A stretch of DNA of 5,454 bases from Chitinophagaceae bacterium (lineage in GTDB: Bacteria > Bacteroidota > Bacteroidia > Chitinophagales > Chitinophagaceae). How positions within the stretch are numbered: position 1 is the stretch's first letter; every line of letters starts with the position of its first letter. Where the stretch lies: assembly GCA_025455205.1 (NCBI GenBank), contig JALOMZ010000167.1, positions 1 to 5,454 on the forward strand. Direction: 5' to 3'. The notes beneath the pieces were generated by a model that saw only the letters and a list, made by a program, of their open reading frames with translations, had not been told where the DNA came from and did not search any database. Shown one piece after another: positions 4,549 through 5,454 of the stretch. The translations under genes and the position numbers were made by a program.

Positions 4549-5454
4549 ATGAAAAAGATACTCATTGCCGGCCTGCTGCTGTGCGCTGCCACTGGCTGGT
4601 CGCAGAAAGCCCCAAAACCCGCACCGGCCGATACCCGCCTGCAGGGTCTTGATGCCGAACTGCAACAAGTACTGGCCGACTGGAAAGGCGCCGGCTTTGC
4701 GGTGGCCGTGGTCGAGAAAAACAAATTGATCTATACCAAAGGGTTTGGGGTGAAAAGCATCCAAACAAAGGAACCGGTAACACCCAACACCCTATTCGCC
4801 ATTGGATCCTGCACCAAGGCCTTCACCAGCACCCTGGTGGGACAACTGGTTGCCGACGGCAAACTGAGCTACGATGAACCGGTGCGTACCTACCTGCCTG
4901 CATTGCAGTTCTTCAATAACGACATGAACAACCTCATCACCCTGCGCGATATGATGAGCCATAAAACGGGATTGCCGCGGCACGACCTCTCCTGGTACCT
5001 CAACCAAAGCAACAGCCGAGACAGCCTGATCATGCACATCAAATACCAGGAGCCCACCTTCCGCCCCAAGGAGAGATACCAGTACAACAACTTCATGTTC
5101 CTGGCCCAGGGCGTGGTGGTGGAAAAGCTCAGCGGCCGCAGCTGGGAAGACAATATGCGCGAGAAACTCTTCAAGCCCCTGGGCATGACCCGCAGCAACA
5201 TGCCCTATGAAGCCGTGAAGAACGATAATGACCTGGCCACTCCCCACTCCTATAAGAACGACAGTACGCTTCGCATAGTTCCGCATTATAATATAGCAGG
5301 TATGGGTCCCGCCGGCGCGGTATACAGCAGTGTTACGGAAATGGCCAACTGGGTGCAGGCCTGGATCTATGGCGGCAAATACAATGGTACTACCGTGATA
5401 CCACCAGCCCACCACCGCGAAGCCATGTCGGCGCAGGTGCCCAGCGGCGCCGGC
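4549..5454 (+). CDS. Secreted serine hydrolase, beta-lactamase/class C family (3' end cut by window)
   Basis: An open frame from the ATG at 4549 runs off the right edge after 302 codons with no stop. Residues 1-18 form a Sec signal (MKKILIAGLLLCAATGWSQ), so the protein is periplasmic or exported. The domain has the Ser-x-x-Lys motif SCTK at 87-90 (Ser87 nucleophile) in the context LFAIGSCTKAFTS, and the second motif YNN at 179-181 (Tyr179 as general base). MMSHKTGLPRHD (135-146) and GPAGAVYSSVTEMANWVQ (253-270) are typical of this family. The third motif (HxG or KTG) lies beyond the window. Many such proteins in Bacteroidota are esterases, D-aminopeptidases or uncharacterised hydrolases, some with a C-terminal accessory domain, rather than true antibiotic-inactivating beta-lactamases. 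Resistance should not be assumed. The gene starts 11 bases after the PLP enzyme stop with no Shine-Dalgarno site, suggesting one transcript. Confidence 0.9.
   Translation, partial: MKKILIAGLLLCAATGWSQKAPKPAPADTRLQGLDAELQQVLADWKGAGFAVAVVEKNKLIYTKGFGVKSIQTKEPVTPNTLFAIGSCTKAFTSTLVGQLVADGKLSYDEPVRTYLPALQFFNNDMNNLITLRDMMSHKTGLPRHDLSWYLNQSNSRDSLIMHIKYQEPTFRPKERYQYNNFMFLAQGVVVEKLSGRSWEDNMREKLFKPLGMTRSNMPYEAVKNDNDLATPHSYKNDSTLRIVPHYNIAGMGPAGAVYSSVTEMANWVQAWIYGGKYNGTTVIPPAHHREAMSAQVPSGAG

Noticed and set aside
4549..5454. Calling the serine hydrolase an antibiotic resistance beta-lactamase
   Set aside because: The SxxK and YxN motifs define a broad superfamily dominated by esterases and peptidases, and the third motif is outside the window.

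Overview
The window looks like chromosomal DNA from a Bacteroidota bacterium, probably a relatively GC-rich member of the Chitinophagaceae or a nearby family. The reasons are: genes dominated by G/C-ending codons, mostly weak or absent Shine-Dalgarno sites, a TAnnTTTG-type promoter element (TAGATTTG), a Sec signal ending in WSQ, and protein sequences that read like that group. The assignment rests on recognition, not on a search.

Layout: positions 1-438 contain no convincing gene. This stretch holds degenerate, roughly 10-base-phased copies of a CTTNGTG / CTCTGTGG motif. They flank a 75-base foldback (31-105) and a run of four stem-loops (186-302). It is the least explained part of the window. 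From 439 to 3193 three genes lie on the minus strand and are read right to left: a DinB-like metal-binding four-helix protein, formate--tetrahydrofolate ligase (fhs), and a small lipoprotein with one C-terminal haem c motif (CNSCH). The gaps are 59 and 74 bases, so an operon is possible but not shown. From 3305 to the right edge, two genes lie on the plus strand. The first is a PLP-dependent enzyme of the Cys/Met (trans-sulfuration) family. Eleven bases later comes a secreted serine hydrolase of the beta-lactamase/class C family, cut off by the window end. The two groups diverge from a 111-base intergenic region (3194-3304).

How they may work together: fhs activates formate onto tetrahydrofolate, and the PLP enzyme acts in sulfur amino acid synthesis or breakdown. 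Both can touch methionine and one-carbon metabolism, but they are divergently transcribed and the link is inference. The serine hydrolase is probably co-transcribed with the PLP gene. The DinB-like protein and the haem lipoprotein have no specific function that can be assigned.

Most of the window is ordinary metabolism. No defence system, CRISPR array, transposase or biosynthetic cluster is visible. The best candidate for something undescribed is the structured repeat region at the left end.
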